From: Phycisphaerales bacterium UBA2421
Lineage (GTDB): Bacteria; Planctomycetota; Phycisphaerae; Tepidisphaerales; Tepidisphaeraceae
Reading direction: 5' to 3'
Assembly (NCBI GenBank): GCA_002343075.1
Contig: DDRH01000025.1
Location: 1 to 33,276 of the forward strand
Length of the DNA stretch: 33,276 nucleotides
Positions 32,155 through 33,276 of this stretch are shown in pieces (position 1 is the first letter of the stretch; each line of letters begins with the position of its first letter). Under the pieces are notes generated by a model that was not told the DNA's origin, did no database searches, and was given only the letters and a program-made list of their open reading frames with translations. The position numbers and the translations under genes are program-made.

Positions 32155-32173
32155 CATGGGCGAGACGCCCATG
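32155..32173. repeat. Dispersed palindromic element (HGRDAHAT type)
   Basis: CATGGGCG (32155-32162) and CGCCCATG (32166-32173) are exact reverse complements around AGA, followed by CCACC. Translated in one frame this gives HGRDAHAT, a string I recognise from spurious proteins in many planctomycete and verrucomicrobial genomes, which marks a common intergenic palindrome. On the minus strand the hairpin is followed by TTTTT, so it could also stop transcription. Confidence 0.6.
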
Positions 32174-32251
32174 CCACCTCGCGGGGATGCCCCGATGCAG
32201 CGTTGTCGCACCACCACGCATACTGCTTCGTAACAACACAAAGGATCCACC

Positions 32252-32704
32252 ATGACCAAAACAGAACGAGCCAATCTGCCTCAACCGCATCAATCGTATG
32301 AACGGGCCGACCCCAATGCCGAATCGGGCATGGGTGATTTGGACAAAGCCAAATCCACGCCGGTCAATCGCCCGGACGGCCACCAGCAGGCCAACGAGAA
32401 TCGCCCCGGCGGCAAAGACCCGGCGCCCGAGTTGCCCGCCAATGCCGCGCCCACTGATCCCGAGTCAACCGATAACACGTCGATTGACGAGGTCGAGGTG
32501 GGCATCGGCCAGGGCCTGCAACCGACGCCTGATGTGGCCGATGGCAAAGTGGCCTTTGGCCCGCCGCGCGATGCGTCGCACGATCCTGAATTGATCGGCG
32601 ACGACGGCCAACCCATCGACCCAACGACGACGCTGCCCGAACAGCCGGTCGGCAAGAAGCCCACCGCGAAAGATGCCGCGCATCGGCATGATGACAAAGT
32701 GTGA
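32252..32704 (+). CDS. Small disordered acidic/polar protein
   Basis: This 150-residue protein has no hydrophobic core, no Cys and almost no aromatic residues. It is rich in Pro, Asp, Gly, Asn and Thr (DKAKSTPVNRPDGHQQANEN, NAAPTDPESTDNTSIDEVEV) and ends AHRHDDKV. It is probably intrinsically disordered. AAAGGA lies seven bases before the ATG, supporting translation. Coding bias, with strong GC at third positions, supports a real gene. The composition recalls desiccation- or stress-linked hydrophilic proteins, but that is only a guess. Confidence 0.65.
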   Translation: MTKTERANLPQPHQSYERADPNAESGMGDLDKAKSTPVNRPDGHQQANENRPGGKDPAPELPANAAPTDPESTDNTSIDEVEVGIGQGLQPTPDVADGKVAFGPPRDASHDPELIGDDGQPIDPTTTLPEQPVGKKPTAKDAAHRHDDKV

Positions 32705-32737
32705 TTCGACGTGGGCGGTTCGCATGGCTGCACGCGG

Positions 32738-32929
32738 TCACAACAGTCGCCGCAGCCATTGCGCGACGAACTTCTGCACCAGCCCTGCAACCAGGCCGCC
32801 GGCCATCCCGGCGGCTTGGGCGTTTTCCAGCGCCGCCTGAAACTCGGCATCGTTCCGAAGCGCCGCGGTCGCTTCCTCCACCAGCACGGCACGCTCCAAC
32901 GCCGCCCGACCGCTGGGTACTGCTTCCAA
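32738..32929 (-). CDS. Possible 63-residue helical peptide downstream of the ASCH-like gene
   Basis: A minus-strand frame with protein-like character begins at a TTG one base after the ASCH-like stop codon. It reads RAALERAVLVEEATAALRND, then EFQAALENAQAAGMAGGLVA and a Gln/Arg/Leu tail ending WLRRLL. It would form one or two amphipathic helices with a Gly hinge. The TTG start is weak, and the frame is open further upstream in antisense of the neighbour. It is therefore a tentative gene, possibly coupled to the ASCH-like gene. Confidence 0.35.
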   Translation of the reverse strand: MEAVPSGRAALERAVLVEEATAALRNDAEFQAALENAQAAGMAGGLVAGLVQKFVAQWLRRLL

Positions 32930-32930
32930 C

Positions 32931-33276
32931 CTAAAACGGCGTAAACCACACCGGCTGCGGATGTCCCTTTGGTTTGCGCAGCCGCTTGGCGCGCTGCACA
33001 TCCACCAGATGCCAGCGGAAACGCGGAAGGATGAATGATGAACGATGAATGGAAGACCGTCCTTCATCATTCATCATTCCGACTTCATCATTGATTTCCT
33101 CCACCCGTTCAATCACCGCACTCCCCACGATCACCCCCGTCGGCAGTTCCGCGTCCGGCGGGATCAGCTTCACCTGTTGCGCCAGCTCGATCATCCACCC
33201 CGGCACCGGCCCGAGCGCATCCGCCAAATCATACGACCACGCCTTCCCCCTCCGCCCACCGCCCTCTGCCGTCTGC
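32931..33276 (-). CDS. ASCH/PUA-like domain protein with in-frame palindromic insertion (5' end outside window)
   Basis: The frame is open to the right edge and ends at TAG 32931-32933, giving 114 visible residues. The family pattern is GKAWSYDLADALGPVPGWMI, KLIPPDAELPTGVIVGSAVI, and the C-terminal RFRWHLVDVQRAKRLRKPKG followed by HPQPVWFTPF. These resemble ASCH-domain proteins, which have a PUA-like fold thought to bind RNA or modified nucleotides and are often found near mobile elements. Between VIERVEE and FRWHL an extra stretch (about NDEVGMMNDEGRSSIHRSSF) is encoded by a small imperfect palindrome. The insertion keeps the frame. Whether the protein still folds is unknown. Confidence 0.6.
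   Translation of the reverse strand, partial: QTAEGGGRRGKAWSYDLADALGPVPGWMIELAQQVKLIPPDAELPTGVIVGSAVIERVEEINDEVGMMNDEGRSSIHRSSFILPRFRWHLVDVQRAKRLRKPKGHPQPVWFTPF
33033..33079. repeat. Small imperfect palindrome inserted in the ASCH-like gene
   Basis: The arm at 33033-33053 (GAATGATGAACGATGAATGG plus A) is nearly the reverse complement of the arm at 33060-33079 (TCCTTCATCATTCATCATTC). Translated, such ATTCATCATTCATC repeats give the HHSSF strings common in spurious planctomycete proteins. It looks like a miniature mobile or REP-like palindrome. Confidence 0.55.

Noticed and set aside
30858..32177. A 439-codon open frame antisense to the histidine kinase
   Set aside because: The sense strand has clear HisKA and ATPase motifs. 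The antisense product is low-complexity and begins in the dispersed palindrome.

Overview
The window looks like a chromosome segment from a planctomycete, most likely of the Phycisphaerae type. The reasons are two secreted proteins ending in dockerin-like Asp repeats plus a PEP-CTERM tail, a stand-alone LigD-type phosphoesterase, HTH and zinc-ribbon membrane proteins of planctomycete style, a class 1B PyrK/PyrD pair, a FloA/NfeD cluster, and intergenic palindromes that translate as HGRDAHAT. GC content is fairly high and genes lie on both strands in short operons. The taxonomic call is an inference from gene content; no rRNA gene is present.

Layout. 1-1.6 kb: tail of a membrane protein, a small LigD-PE-like protein and an aquaporin. 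1.6-7.0 kb (minus): two large secreted PEP-CTERM/dockerin proteins; the larger, built of autotransporter-type beta repeats, is broken by a frameshift near 2578. 7.2-8.8 kb (plus): a small anchored protein and an HTH protein with a membrane-spanning tail, ending in a terminator. 9.0-13.3 kb (minus): zinc metallopeptidase, EVE protein, PH-domain membrane protein, and a shortened RnfC-like/RnfD-like pair. 13.5-14.4 kb: tRNA-Val, a MutT-type Nudix gene, and, divergent from it, a promoter-to-terminator unit predicted to make an RNA of about 100 nt with no recognised family. 14.6-16.5 kb: pyrK-pyrD. 16.7-21.2 kb: a zinc-ribbon membrane protein facing a minus-strand cluster of long NfeD, short NfeD, FloA and a proline-rich membrane protein. 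21.2-25.7 kb: GT4 glycosyltransferase, trpC, CPBP protease, tyrS. 25.7-27.1 kb: a mazEF toxin-antitoxin pair and a GNAT acetyltransferase. 27.1-30.8 kb: oligoendopeptidase F, galM, and a chimeric reading frame that joins an apparent desaturase N-terminus to the C-terminal third of an amidohydrolase. 30.9-33.3 kb: a soluble histidine kinase, a disordered 150-residue protein, and at the edge an ASCH-like gene carrying a small palindromic insertion.

How the genes fit together. PyrK and PyrD form the two-subunit NAD-dependent dihydroorotate dehydrogenase. FloA with the two NfeD proteins is a known membrane-microdomain set. MazE and MazF overlap and share a promoter with a candidate operator. The RnfC/RnfD-like pair is odd because both proteins lack the parts that normally bind flavin or NADH. 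The best candidates for something undescribed are the orphan small RNA at about 14268-14368, the degenerate Rnf-like pair, and the chimeric frame at 30133-30792. I see no CRISPR array, integrase, transposase or defence island in the window.
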